Part shown: positions 37,062-46,713 of the stretch, piece by piece | Layout of the letters: every line of letters starts with the position of its first letter | Numbering within the stretch: position 1 is the stretch's first letter | Assembly: GCA_019359325.1 (NCBI GenBank) | Contig: JAHHHN010000004.1 | Span: 202,026 to 266,025, forward strand | Direction of reading: 5' to 3' | Source of the DNA: Mojavia pulchra JT2-VF2 | GTDB lineage: Bacteria; Cyanobacteriota; Cyanobacteriia; Cyanobacteriales; Nostocaceae | DNA: 64,000 nucleotides | Translations under genes and position numbers: made by a program | Notes under the pieces: model-generated | Database searches by the model: none | What the model was told of the DNA's origin: nothing | Seen by the model: only the letters and a program-made list of their open reading frames with translations

Positions 37062-39431
37062 TTAGTTTCTCAGAGGCTTTTTGGTTTTTAACGTATAAGC
37101 AAACCGTTCTTGGGTTTTCGGTTGCTGTAACAGTGGTAAAAACGACTCTCTTTCCAATTTCGATAAGTAGTCCTCATCAACTAAAGCAGGCGCAGTCAAT
37201 TCTCCACCGGTCATTACGTAAGCCAAGCGACTAGCTAAATAACTGTCGTATTCGGAAATGAAACCACCTTGTTGCATGACGTAGGCGGCGTGTTCTAGCA
37301 TGGCACGGGCCGGACGACCTAGCACCATGATGGCGTTCCGTTGTGGTGGTGGAAAATAACCGATGTGGTCTAGACATAGGACTTCCTCTTTCGCCACAGC
37401 TAAAAGTCGGTCAGCATTCATCACAATCTTGGTTGTCGGTGAAAGGAAACCTAATTCTTGCCCTTCGTGGGCGCTACTGGAAACTTTAGCCATGCCAATA
37501 GTTTCAAACACTTTCCGCAGGAAGGGTAGAATATCTTGTGGTGATTCGCTGGCGGCTTTGTCATCTGCCCAGGTTACCATCCGCATAATGCCGCCAGCCC
37601 CAGGAATTAAACCGACGCTGAGTTCTACCAGTCCGATGTAAGTTTCTGCGGCTGCTACTACATGGGGACAAGCTAAGACTAATTCACAACCTCCACCTAA
37701 AACCCGCCCGACAATTGCCGCGACAATTGGTTTAGGGAAATATTTAATACGTTGCAGTAATGCTTGGAACTTGACGATTAAATCGGCAATGCCTTTACCA
37801 TTGTCTGTCTGCGCTAGCATGGCCATTTCTGCCAAATTTGCGCCACCAGAGAAGTTTGCACTGTCGTTACCAATGACCAATCCTCGGTATTCACCGTTTT
37901 CAATCAGGTCTAATACCGCAGCTAAACCTTCTACGACTTTTAAAGTTAGGGTATGGCCTTTGGAATGAAACTCATACAAAACTACTCCATCCCCTATGTC
38001 CAACAAAGAAGCTTCTGAGTTTTGCCACAAGATATTTTTGGCATCTTCTTTGATTTTTGCTATCTGAATTTCATCTGTTGGGACTTTTGGTTGTTCGGCT
38101 ACGCACACGGCACAGGCATCAACTACTTTTTGTTCAGCCCAAGATAGTCTGTCTTTTTGATAGAAACTTTGCACGCCATTATCATGCATCTTTTCTACCC
38201 ACTCTGGCACAGACATACCAGCAGCTTTCATGTCTGCTAAGACAGTCTCAAAGCCAAGCACATCCCAGATTTCAAACGGGCCAATTTCCCAGCCAAAACC
38301 CCAGCGAATAGCCCGGTCAATATCTGCCGGTCTGTCAGCAATTTCAGGAATGCGACGGGCACTGTAGCTCAGGATTTCTAAGGTTGATTTGCAAAAGAAT
38401 GCACCTGCACGACCAGTATCATGATAAAGTGCGCGCAGGCGATCGCCTAAATCACTAATTTTCCCAATTGTCTCAATATTCCCTAAATCAAGTGGCTTCG
38501 CTGCTTCATAAGCGAGTGTTGTAGGATTAATTGAGAGAATTTCTTTACCTTGCTTCTTATAAAATCCTTGTCCTGTTTTTGCTCCTAGCGTTCCTGTTTC
38601 TACGAGTTTCTTCATTAATTGAGGCACTCGCAAGGCTTCTCGGCTTTCATCGTGAGGAATGGCTGGGTAAAGGTTTTGTGCCACATACATTAATGTATCT
38701 AGCCCCACTAAATCAGCAGTGCGAAATGTTGCTGATTTCGGTCTGCCGGCAATTACTCCTGTTAGTGTATCAATTTCTTCAATTGTGTAACCTTGCTCAG
38801 TAACGCCTCTTAAACCAAGCATGGTTGCATACATACCTATGCGGTTGGCAATAAAGTTTGGTGTGTCCTTAGCTACTACTACGCCTTTACCAAGGTGTAT
38901 CCTGCCAAACCATTGCACTCTTTCGAGAATCTGTGAGTCTGTATCTGGAGTAGGAATTAACTCTAGTAATTTAAGGTAGCGTGGAGGATTAAAAAAGTGA
39001 GTACCTAAAAACCGCTTCCGAAAAGACTCAGAACGCCCTTGAGCAATTTCATTGATAGGTAGACCACTAGTATTAGTAGACACTACAGCATCATCACGAA
39101 TAGTATTTTCTACCCGCGCCATCAAATCTTGCTTGATAGCCAAATTTTCCACCACAACTTCGATTACCCAATCAACATCAGCAATACGATGAAAATGCTC
39201 ATCAAAATTGCCCAAAATGATGCGACGGGCTGTTTTTTCTGTAAATAAAATTGGTGGAGACTGCTTGAGAGCTTTTTTAAATGCTGTTTCTACTACATCA
39301 TTTTTATTGTCGCCCTTGGCCGCAATATCCAATAAATGAACTGTAAGTCCAGCGTTAGCTAGATGTGCAGCAATTTGAGTTCCCATTACCCCTGCACCCA
39401 AAACTGCGGCTGTTTGGAACGGCTTAAACAT
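37062..39431 (-). CDS. fadN: 3-hydroxyacyl-CoA dehydrogenase / enoyl-CoA hydratase fusion (FadN type)
   Basis: 789 residues. The dehydrogenase is N-terminal: NAD-binding VLGAGVMGTQIAAHLANAG, the catalytic-pair region VVVENLAIKQ, and GTHFFNPPRYLKLLELI (His). The hydratase is C-terminal, with both glutamates in place: GGGCELVLACPHVV and GLVELSVGLIPGAGG. This domain order is that of Bacillus FadN and not of E. coli FadB, where the hydratase comes first. It carries out the hydration and NAD-dependent oxidation steps of beta-oxidation. fadD lies 52 bases upstream and fadA follows after 160 bases holding a hairpin. Confidence 0.94.
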   Translation of the reverse strand: MFKPFQTAAVLGAGVMGTQIAAHLANAGLTVHLLDIAAKGDNKNDVVETAFKKALKQSPPILFTEKTARRIILGNFDEHFHRIADVDWVIEVVVENLAIKQDLMARVENTIRDDAVVSTNTSGLPINEIAQGRSESFRKRFLGTHFFNPPRYLKLLELIPTPDTDSQILERVQWFGRIHLGKGVVVAKDTPNFIANRIGMYATMLGLRGVTEQGYTIEEIDTLTGVIAGRPKSATFRTADLVGLDTLMYVAQNLYPAIPHDESREALRVPQLMKKLVETGTLGAKTGQGFYKKQGKEILSINPTTLAYEAAKPLDLGNIETIGKISDLGDRLRALYHDTGRAGAFFCKSTLEILSYSARRIPEIADRPADIDRAIRWGFGWEIGPFEIWDVLGFETVLADMKAAGMSVPEWVEKMHDNGVQSFYQKDRLSWAEQKVVDACAVCVAEQPKVPTDEIQIAKIKEDAKNILWQNSEASLLDIGDGVVLYEFHSKGHTLTLKVVEGLAAVLDLIENGEYRGLVIGNDSANFSGGANLAEMAMLAQTDNGKGIADLIVKFQALLQRIKYFPKPIVAAIVGRVLGGGCELVLACPHVVAAAETYIGLVELSVGLIPGAGGIMRMVTWADDKAASESPQDILPFLRKVFETIGMAKVSSSAHEGQELGFLSPTTKIVMNADRLLAVAKEEVLCLDHIGYFPPPQRNAIMVLGRPARAMLEHAAYVMQQGGFISEYDSYLASRLAYVMTGGELTAPALVDEDYLSKLERESFLPLLQQPKTQERFAYTLKTKKPLRN

Positions 39432-39482
39432 ACTCCACCCTTCCTTTTTGAATTTTGATTTACGATTTTGGTTGAATAATTG

Positions 39483-41603
39483 TTATGAATTTAGAGATTG
39501 AGCGTATGCCGGACATGAAACTGCTGGAATAAAAGGGCATAAATCATCTATCTTTTCTATTTTGGCTTTGCCGCGTCTTTGTAGCCCTTTTTCTTCATAT
39601 ATTGCAGCAATCTCTTGAGCAAACACTTCAACAATTGTTGCTCGATTTACCTCCTGAGTTGATGTCAACATTCCATTCTCAACAGTGAGGTTGGCATTAA
39701 TTAGCTGGAATCGTTTTACCGTTGACCAATGAGGCAAATGGCAATTAGCTTCATCGACCAAGGCTTGATACAAAGCAACAATACAAGGATGCTGTAGTAA
39801 GGCTTCAATCGGTAAATCAATTCCTATTGATAAAGCCTGCTGACGTAAGTTCTCTAAATGAGGAAAAATCAGCATAGCACAGAATTTACATTCAGCACCA
39901 ACAGTAACAGCGTGGGCTACCAAAGGAGATTTTTTCAGCTTGCTTTCTATTGGTTGCGATGTTACATACTTACCTGTAGAAAGCTTAAATCGGCTTTTCT
40001 TCAAACCAGTAATTTTGAGAAACCCATCAGTTGTAAATTCTCCCAAGTCGCCTGTATGTAACCAACCTTCACTATCAATTAGTTGCTGAGTCGCTGCTGG
40101 GTTTTTGTAGTAGCCTTGAGTAATGTAAGGACTTTTAGTAAGAATTTCCCCATCCTCTGCAATAGCAATTTCTACTCCAGCAATGGGTAAACCTACTGTT
40201 CCTGCACGGTTGAATTTACTACGATTGCAAGCTAATCCTGAACTCGTTTCGGTTAAACCATATCCTTGCAAAATGGTTATTCTTGCAGCAGCAAATAAAT
40301 TGACTATTTCTGATTTTAAGGCTGCACCACCGCTAATTAGGTATTTTACCTTACCCCCAAAAACAGAACGCCATTTTGAAAAGACTAACCTATTAGCTAA
40401 CATCAACATTAAGGTATATTTACCTCGTGATGTTTTTCCCAATTCATATTTTTGGGCTATTTTTAATGCCCAAATCATTATAGATTGAGATAGGTGTAGA
40501 GAAAATCGACGCGGTAAATTTCCCCGTGTCTGGTTTTTCCCTTCTTCCTCTAAAAGCTTGCCGTAAACTTTTTCCAGCAATAAAGGAACGGTAGCAAATA
40601 TTGTAGGTTTGACTTCTTTAAGGTGTTTCAGGACTCGGTTAGAATTACTGAAATAAATGCTATGCCCATAGTTGAGATGGCCGTAAAAAAATACTCTAGA
40701 AAAAACGTGTGTCAGTGGTAGGAATGTAAGCACTACCTCCTGTGTGCCAAATTTTAAATCGGGGATTCCTGTAAACATTGCCAAGGCGTTGGCAGAGAGA
40801 TTCTCATGAGTTAGCATCACTCCTTGAGGTTCCCCAGTAATCCCAGGAATATAAATAATAGTAGCGAGGTCAGTTGCTACTAGTTTGGATGTGAGTTGTT
40901 GTAACCGATCTGCAAGATTTTCAGTCCGTCCCTGTAAGCGGATTTCCTCTAATGAAAAGACTTGAATACACTGGAAAATGTCTATAACTGATTGTTCATT
41001 TTGTTTTGATAAGAGGAATTTTGGTAGACACAAACATAGATAGTCAGGAAGTTGATTATCCTCATCTTTTAGTGTTGTGCCATTTTCAACATTATGTTGA
41101 CAGATTATTTGTTGTCGCCTTTCATGCCAATCATTAGGAACATCAGCAACTATTACTGTCTGGAGATGAGATAAGTTTTTCAGGTAAGGAATGATTTGAG
41201 CAAACAAATCTAAATCAGCAATAATCAGCACTTTTGCTTCTGTGTGCTGCAAAATGAAAATAATGTGTTCAATTGTTTGGCTTAAATCAATCGGTACATT
41301 TACTAGACCTGCCAGTAAAGAACCCATGTCAGCAATGCAAAAATTGACATCGCTGTGCATTAACAGAGCAATGCGATCGCCTGTTTCTAATTGCAGATTC
41401 AGCAATCCTAATGCCAATTCTGCCGCAGTATTGCGAAATTCTTGATTAGATAAAGGTTGCCAACCTGTTTCTGTATATTGATTTAAAGCTTGGGAGTTGG
41501 GAGAGCGGGAGCAAGCTTCATCTAATAAGGAAGGTAAAGTACGCCCCAAAATCACTTCTCCAGAGTTGGCAGGCGCTCTATATATCTTGTTTGACGACAA
41601 CAT
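39483..41603 (-). CDS. fadD: Long-chain acyl-CoA synthetase-like enzyme
   Basis: 706 residues of the ANL superfamily. Motifs: YIPGITGEPQGVMLTHENL in place of the usual YTSGTTGxPKGV (Ile for Thr and Gln for the conserved Lys), LQGYGLTETSSGL, GWLHTGDLGEFTTDGFLKITG, and a C-terminal GKYVTSQPIE holding the candidate catalytic Lys. Length and LPLTHVFSRVF resemble the long-chain AMP-ligase group. It would activate fatty acids to acyl-CoA for the fad enzymes; an acyl-ACP synthetase (Aas) role is possible because cyanobacterial Aas belongs to the same group. First gene of the fadD-fadN-fadA-fadE unit. Confidence 0.85.
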   Translation of the reverse strand: MLSSNKIYRAPANSGEVILGRTLPSLLDEACSRSPNSQALNQYTETGWQPLSNQEFRNTAAELALGLLNLQLETGDRIALLMHSDVNFCIADMGSLLAGLVNVPIDLSQTIEHIIFILQHTEAKVLIIADLDLFAQIIPYLKNLSHLQTVIVADVPNDWHERRQQIICQHNVENGTTLKDEDNQLPDYLCLCLPKFLLSKQNEQSVIDIFQCIQVFSLEEIRLQGRTENLADRLQQLTSKLVATDLATIIYIPGITGEPQGVMLTHENLSANALAMFTGIPDLKFGTQEVVLTFLPLTHVFSRVFFYGHLNYGHSIYFSNSNRVLKHLKEVKPTIFATVPLLLEKVYGKLLEEEGKNQTRGNLPRRFSLHLSQSIMIWALKIAQKYELGKTSRGKYTLMLMLANRLVFSKWRSVFGGKVKYLISGGAALKSEIVNLFAAARITILQGYGLTETSSGLACNRSKFNRAGTVGLPIAGVEIAIAEDGEILTKSPYITQGYYKNPAATQQLIDSEGWLHTGDLGEFTTDGFLKITGLKKSRFKLSTGKYVTSQPIESKLKKSPLVAHAVTVGAECKFCAMLIFPHLENLRQQALSIGIDLPIEALLQHPCIVALYQALVDEANCHLPHWSTVKRFQLINANLTVENGMLTSTQEVNRATIVEVFAQEIAAIYEEKGLQRRGKAKIEKIDDLCPFIPAVSCPAYAQSLNS

Positions 41604-42101
41604 TTTTCTGGAAGAGTCTTAAACTCTTCACCTCGTTAATAGTTATCAGTTATTAATTATTAATGTTAACCAATAACTGATATGAATATTGGGTATTCGG
41701 GAAGCTTCCAAATTTGGAAATCCAAAATTTACCACTTCCCAGCACCCAGTCTCTAAGTTTCAGTCACCAATCCTTTGAATTTCAGTCTTTTAGCTTCTTT
41801 TACTATGAATTTAGGAAGCTATAGGTCTGTGTTGAATAACTTATTATCTAAAGATGCTTTAGCAAAGCTATAAGCAAGACTAGGTAATATTTTAAGATGC
41901 CGACTTCTAATACCTAAGCTCCTAATGCTACCAAATATCTCCTTTCATTTGGTATCTATTAAATACAGAATTAATTTTTATTTAAGAATTAGACCTTACT
42001 TAGTCTAAGCGCCTTAAATCTATTTATTCTGTACTAATAATAATGTAGTTCATAGCTGGGATCAAAGACAAGGTTTGTATCTTTTTCGCAAAGAAACGCA
42101 G
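41604..42101. other. Intergenic region upstream of fadD
   Basis: About 500 bases, expected to contain the promoter of the fad unit. It carries an 11-bp inverted repeat TATCAGTTATT / AATAACTGATA near 41643-41682, a 'tcccagcacccagtctc' repeat-like stretch near 41735-41755, and nothing protein-like. No FadR-type operator was recognised. Confidence 0.35.
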
Positions 42102-43001
42102 CTAAAGACTAGACAACTCACTTTGCAAAGTGGGGATTTTAATCTGGCAGATTGTCGGCTGAAGACCAATTTCTCCTGCCAAATGCTTTTCGAGCCAATT
42201 CTGCAAATCTACAAGTACTTTTTGGTAATTAATATCCTGGTGAAAGTCATGATAGTCCCCCTCATACTCATAACGTTCCTTGTCAGGGAAAGTTACTTTG
42301 TGAAAAAAGGCTAAACTGCCTTCTGGAGGTGTTACCTGGTCATAACTACCATGCAGAATTAATAAAGGAACTTGTAAATCAGAAGCATGGTTTTGAACCC
42401 ATTTGCTAGTAGCAAAAAATTCTGCGGCAAGTCGTGCGCTGCCATAGTCATGGCGCAATGGATCTGGCGTGGCAATGACTTTTGGATTGCGTGAACCTGC
42501 ATTTTTTTCAATCCCAACCTTGAGGCTGAAGTTTGGCCATACTTGTGAAAGCATTCGCCCCAGTGCAACTTTTAGAACAGGAAGCTTAACTTTTCCCAAA
42601 GCTGGTGCTGTCAAGATAAGTCCTTGCAAACTTTGCGGAAAGCGCAAGGCATAATCTACTGCTATTACTGCTCCCAGGCTGTGGCCCCATAAAAAACAGG
42701 CACAACCTGGGCCTCGTTCCTGAATGCGTGTCAAAAAGGTATACAAATCTTCTCGTAACTCTGCCCAGGAATTGATATGCCCGCGTTGTCCGGGCGATCG
42801 CCCATGCCCCCGCAGGTCAAAAGCGTAGATAACATAGCCTAAGGGAAGCAAATACTGCACAGCATTGCTAAATAAGCCACTATGCGCTCCTAGCCCGTGT
42901 ACTATGGCAACAATTGCCCGTGATTCTCCCTCTGGCTGCCAGCTTTGATAATAAAGGTTAAGCCCTCCTGCTCCGGTGAAGGTGCCTTCGATGTGTGCCA
43001 T
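42102..43001 (-). CDS. Alpha/beta hydrolase, monoacylglycerol lipase/lysophospholipase type
   Basis: 299 residues from the ATG at 42999-43001 (MAHIEGTFTGAGGLNLYYQS), which has GGAG seven bases upstream; a longer frame to 43016 exists. Motifs: VHGLGAHSGLF (oxyanion hole), FDLRGHGRSPG, nucleophile elbow GHSLGA, acid LHGSYDQVTPPEGS, and base DYHDFHQD. Typical of the lysophospholipase/monoglyceride lipase family. It lies upstream of fadD on the same strand, though 500 bases away, and could free fatty acids for the pathway. Cytoplasmic, no signal peptide. Confidence 0.85.
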   Translation of the reverse strand: MAHIEGTFTGAGGLNLYYQSWQPEGESRAIVAIVHGLGAHSGLFSNAVQYLLPLGYVIYAFDLRGHGRSPGQRGHINSWAELREDLYTFLTRIQERGPGCACFLWGHSLGAVIAVDYALRFPQSLQGLILTAPALGKVKLPVLKVALGRMLSQVWPNFSLKVGIEKNAGSRNPKVIATPDPLRHDYGSARLAAEFFATSKWVQNHASDLQVPLLILHGSYDQVTPPEGSLAFFHKVTFPDKERYEYEGDYHDFHQDINYQKVLVDLQNWLEKHLAGEIGLQPTICQIKIPTLQSELSSL

Positions 43002-43782
43002 ACTGTAACTCCACATGCGTAGTTCTACAATTTAGTCCTCAGCACGCAATTGGAGATTTTGCTTGTGGTTACTATGATTAGTTTTTGTAATTATGTAGTG
43101 AGCGCTAAGATGCTAGCTACAAAACAAGACAAATAATCCTTAGTTACCTAGTTAAAACTTTACCCTTAGTAGATGTGATCTTTCACCCTTTGTATCTAAT
43201 TTTTGGTGTTTGTCAATACCATAAGAATAAATTTAACCTAAGCAAAAATGCTGATACCAACGATTTGCGTTTTGAGGGCTTGACACCAATTGATTGAAAG
43301 AGATTTTAGGTATAAAGACTTAGTTTTTAGAAGCCGCCGTGCATCTTTTTATATTGTATTAATTTTATTCAATTCTGCGTATAAGCTCAACAATAACTAA
43401 ACATTTGAGCTTAAGTAAAAAATACTACTACTATATTAAGTATAAATTAGCAAGAAATTACTAAAATTAGCCTCTCAAGCTACAAGACAGTGACTGACTC
43501 AGCAATAACAGCATTATCTAGTGTTACGTAGTAATTTTAACAGTGGGCGTTGGGCGATTTATTGAATAGATCGAGGCAGCAATGATTTAAGATTTTGGAT
43601 AATTTAATTGTTAACCTAAAATAGCGCCTTAGCATCTTGATGACTTTAGGCTGCAAGATAAGCTTAAGCTACACCACACCAATATAACTGCCACTAAAAA
43701 TTTTTTTATAGAGTGACAGAAGAGGACTATTTAGAATTTATATTCCACACCCTCAACTGTCAGAAATCCATTAGAGGGTTGG
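43002..43782. other. Long AT-rich intergenic region
   Basis: About 780 bases without an ORF of protein-like composition, between the lipase and the subtilase end. A weak stem ACCCTC...GAGGGT near 43750-43780 could act in termination of the subtilase. Nothing else was recognised. Confidence 0.35.
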
Positions 43783-45174
43783 CTAGAAAGAAGAAGCGTT
43801 AAGGCGTCCACCAGTCACTGTTAGCCCTGCTAGTGAAGTAGTTGGAATAGCACTGGACAAGATGGCATTCTTAATTTGCGCTGCATTCGCACTCGGATGT
43901 GAGGCTGCATAAAGCGCAACCGCACCAGCGACATGGGGCGTAGCCATTGATGTACCATTTCCAGTTCCATAGACTGAGGAGTTATTTGTACCTGGTAATG
44001 TTGAGACAATGCCTACACCAGGTGCGCCAATATCTACAGACGTTGCACCGTAATTTGAGAAACTTGCCTTGGTTCCAGTTTTAGAAATTGCTGCTACAGA
44101 AATGATGTTTGCGTTGCTATAACCAGATGGATAGTAGGGACTGAGATCATTATTGTCACCGACTCCATCAGAACCGCCATTTCCAGCTGCTGCTACAAAT
44201 AGAATATTGGCAGCGTTAGCCCGTTCAATAGCATTTTTTAGGGCTAGAGAATAGCCGCCGCCACCCCACGAGTTATTGGTTGCGGCAATATTCAGTCCAT
44301 GGCGAGTCTTGAGGTCGGTGATGTAGTCAATCGCTTTAATTGCTTTAGCCGTTGTGCCACCGTATTTTCCCAAAAATTTAACTGAAATCAGCTTCACATT
44401 CCAAGCCACACCTGCAACACCTATTCCATTACCACCCACAGCACCAATAGTTCCGGCTACATGAGTGCCATGGTCATCTTGAACGCCATCATAGACAGTG
44501 TTGTTACCACCATCAAAGTCCCAACCATTTGTGTCATCAACATAACCATTCCCATCATTGTCGATGCCGTCTACCGGATCATAAGGATTCTTCCACACAT
44601 TAGGCTTTAAATCTGGGTGTTCCACTTGCATTCCTTCGTCAATGACACCGATATAAACGGTGGAACTACCTGTATTTCCTGTAGACCAAGCCTTCTCTGC
44701 TTGACTACCGTACTGGTTGGTTGTCAAGCTTGGGCCGATAGATGTTGGAGAGTCATTACTGTACGCTCCCCACTGTTGACCATTTAGATAGTACGGATCG
44801 TTTGATGTGGCGTTATGAGTGTAGATCCAATTCGGTTCCACAAATTCAACGGCAGGATCATCCATCAATTTCTGAGCTGCTGCTTGAGGAGGCAAATCGT
44901 TTTGGTGTTTCACTAAAACTAAGTCACCACGACCACCAGAATGCTTATCAGATGAAGCAAGTTTCTCTAAGTGTTTCGCTTTAATTCGTCCATAAGCACG
45001 AGCTTTATCATCAGCAGTGGCTTCTTTCTTGAACTGTACTAATAGCTCTCCTGGTACTGAATTTGTATTGTTTGGAGAGACACTTTTACTATTGTTTTGC
45101 TCTTGCCCAAGTGACGGTAAGCTAGCAAATCCAAAAAGAGTTAAGACAAAAAGCCCTAGAAACGTTTTTTTCAT
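43783..45174 (-). CDS. Secreted subtilisin-like serine protease
   Basis: 463 residues of peptidase family S8. Signal peptide MKKTFLGLFVLTLFGFASLPSLGQ, then an inhibitor-I9-like propeptide (about 38-118, PGELLVQFKK...AVEFVEPNWIY). Catalytic Asp179 (GVIDEGMQVEHPDL), His235 (DDHGTHVAGT) and Ser409 (GTSMATPHVAG), all intact. A Ca-binding DGIDNDGNGYVDD loop lies at 203-214. It should be exported and self-processed; substrate unknown. Ends near residue 463 with no C-terminal anchor. Single gene. Confidence 0.94.
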   Translation of the reverse strand: MKKTFLGLFVLTLFGFASLPSLGQEQNNSKSVSPNNTNSVPGELLVQFKKEATADDKARAYGRIKAKHLEKLASSDKHSGGRGDLVLVKHQNDLPPQAAAQKLMDDPAVEFVEPNWIYTHNATSNDPYYLNGQQWGAYSNDSPTSIGPSLTTNQYGSQAEKAWSTGNTGSSTVYIGVIDEGMQVEHPDLKPNVWKNPYDPVDGIDNDGNGYVDDTNGWDFDGGNNTVYDGVQDDHGTHVAGTIGAVGGNGIGVAGVAWNVKLISVKFLGKYGGTTAKAIKAIDYITDLKTRHGLNIAATNNSWGGGGYSLALKNAIERANAANILFVAAAGNGGSDGVGDNNDLSPYYPSGYSNANIISVAAISKTGTKASFSNYGATSVDIGAPGVGIVSTLPGTNNSSVYGTGNGTSMATPHVAGAVALYAASHPSANAAQIKNAILSSAIPTTSLAGLTVTGGRLNASSF

Positions 45175-45751
45175 TTAAGGTTTTTTCCGAGATTGATAAA
45201 AGTTACCAGTATGTATGGTTAGATGCCAACTAAAAGTATGTCAATTTCGTTAACAACAACCAAAAAGCTAGCATTTGCGCGATATTCTTTGATTGCTCAA
45301 GAAAAAAGCGTTTTTTGCCAATTTATTCAGAGCATTATAGTTATCCTAATATCTGGCATCTAACCGTAAAAATACTGAATATTTAAATTAAGCTGCAAAA
45401 ACAGTACATAAAATTAATAATTGATTTATTTATTTAAGTGTAATTAATGAAACTGTTTAAAAAAACAAAAATGCGTAACTTACTTAGGGAAGTTCATTCA
45501 AGGCGATCGCAAAGGCTGCCTACCGTTGAGGCGACTGGTGTGAGCAGAGAAGAATTATTTGTAGCTGGCTTTTAAAGAATTGGTATGAGAGTTTTTCCTC
45601 CACTTACACCAATTCTCTTTAGACCGAAAACTTTTGCGATCGCCTCCGGTACTGCGCTTCGTGCGATCGCCCTAAAGTATTGGTCTGAGGTAGCTGATTT
45701 CTGCTTTTTCCTTACATAAATGTAGTAGCCCGCCAAGGCAGCTTTACTAAG
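45175..45751. other. Intergenic region with possible gene fragment
   Basis: Between the subtilase start and the lyase end. A plus-strand frame near 45470-45575 reads RRSQRLPTVEATGVSREEL before a stop, perhaps a remnant of an enzyme gene, but no family can be fixed. An inverted repeat AGAATTGGT / ACCAATTCT follows at about 45578-45616 and may be a terminator. Two HIP1 sites lie at about 45637 and 45663. Confidence 0.3.
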
Positions 45752-46633
45752 TCATTTGTGAATGTCATCTTGGGCAGCAAACTCCCGTTCCATCTGCAAA
45801 TATTTAGGAACGCCCATGAGGTCTTGAAAATCTTGAAAGCTAACTAAGTCTGGAAAATTCGCTGTGGTTCCCTGTTCTTTTAAGTGACGTAAACAAGTTG
45901 CCATTACCTGTGTGGCAGCAAACAGGGCAGTGAGAGGGAAAAACACAATTTTAAAACCCAACTGTTGTAACTCAGAGGTAGAAATTTCGGGAGTTTTACC
46001 ACCTTCAACGATATTGGCTACCAGTGGCACATTTGGGAAAGCTGAGGCGATCGCTTTTAATTCTGCTACAGACTGGGGGGCTTCTACAAACAGTACATCT
46101 GCCCCGGCTGCAATGTAAGCTTGACCACGGGCGATCGCTTCCTCTAAACCTAGAGGGGCACGGGCATCAGTACGAGCAATAATTACTAAACCACTGTCAC
46201 CACGCGCCTCTACTGCTGCTCGAATTTTCCCGGCGTGTTCTGCAACTGGGATAACTCGCTTTCCTTCAAAGTGACCGCACTTTTTTGGCCATTCCTGATC
46301 TTCCAACAGCACTCCAGCTAAACCCAACTGCACGGCATCCTTAACAGTGCGGATCACATTCAAAGCGTTGCCGTAGCCAGTATCCAAATCGGCAATTAGA
46401 GGAATATTAATTGACTGAGCAATCCGCCCTACGCTGTAGAGCATTTCCGTAGCCGTGAGAAAACCGTAGTCTGGTAAACCCAGCGTCGAAGCGGCAATAC
46501 CAAAGCCACTAGTAGCCGCCACTTCAAAACCTGACTGTTCAACCAACTTGGCACTCAGACAGTCATAGACACCAGGAATCACAATAATTTCAGGACGTGC
46601 TAATAACTGTCGTAATTTTTGTCCAGCAGACAT
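45752..46633 (-). CDS. Isocitrate lyase / PEP mutase family enzyme
   Basis: 293 residues from the ATG at 46631-46633 (MSAGQKLRQLLARPEIIVIP), which fits the family start; a longer frame to 46744 would overlap the upstream gene. Motifs: GVYDCLSAKLVEQSGFEV, DLDTGYGNALNV (metal binding), LLEDQEWPKKCGHFEGKRV with the catalytic KKCGH loop of lyases, and IARTDAR. This points to a C-C lyase (2-methylisocitrate lyase, oxaloacetate decarboxylase or similar) and not a phosphonomutase. 80 bases downstream of an alpha/beta hydrolase gene. Substrate unknown; a propionyl-CoA link to fatty-acid breakdown is only speculation. Confidence 0.85.
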   Translation of the reverse strand: MSAGQKLRQLLARPEIIVIPGVYDCLSAKLVEQSGFEVAATSGFGIAASTLGLPDYGFLTATEMLYSVGRIAQSINIPLIADLDTGYGNALNVIRTVKDAVQLGLAGVLLEDQEWPKKCGHFEGKRVIPVAEHAGKIRAAVEARGDSGLVIIARTDARAPLGLEEAIARGQAYIAAGADVLFVEAPQSVAELKAIASAFPNVPLVANIVEGGKTPEISTSELQQLGFKIVFFPLTALFAATQVMATCLRHLKEQGTTANFPDLVSFQDFQDLMGVPKYLQMEREFAAQDDIHK

Positions 46634-46713
46634 AAAGCAATTTGCAAAAATACCCCTATCTGAGGATACAGCGAGTTTGCTCACCTTGAATCGGATTCCA
46701 TCAGTAAATGGAT

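Noticed and set aside
45470..45577. 34-aa frame resembling an oxidoreductase fragment
   Set aside because: Similarity impression is too weak and short; mentioned only within the intergenic entry.
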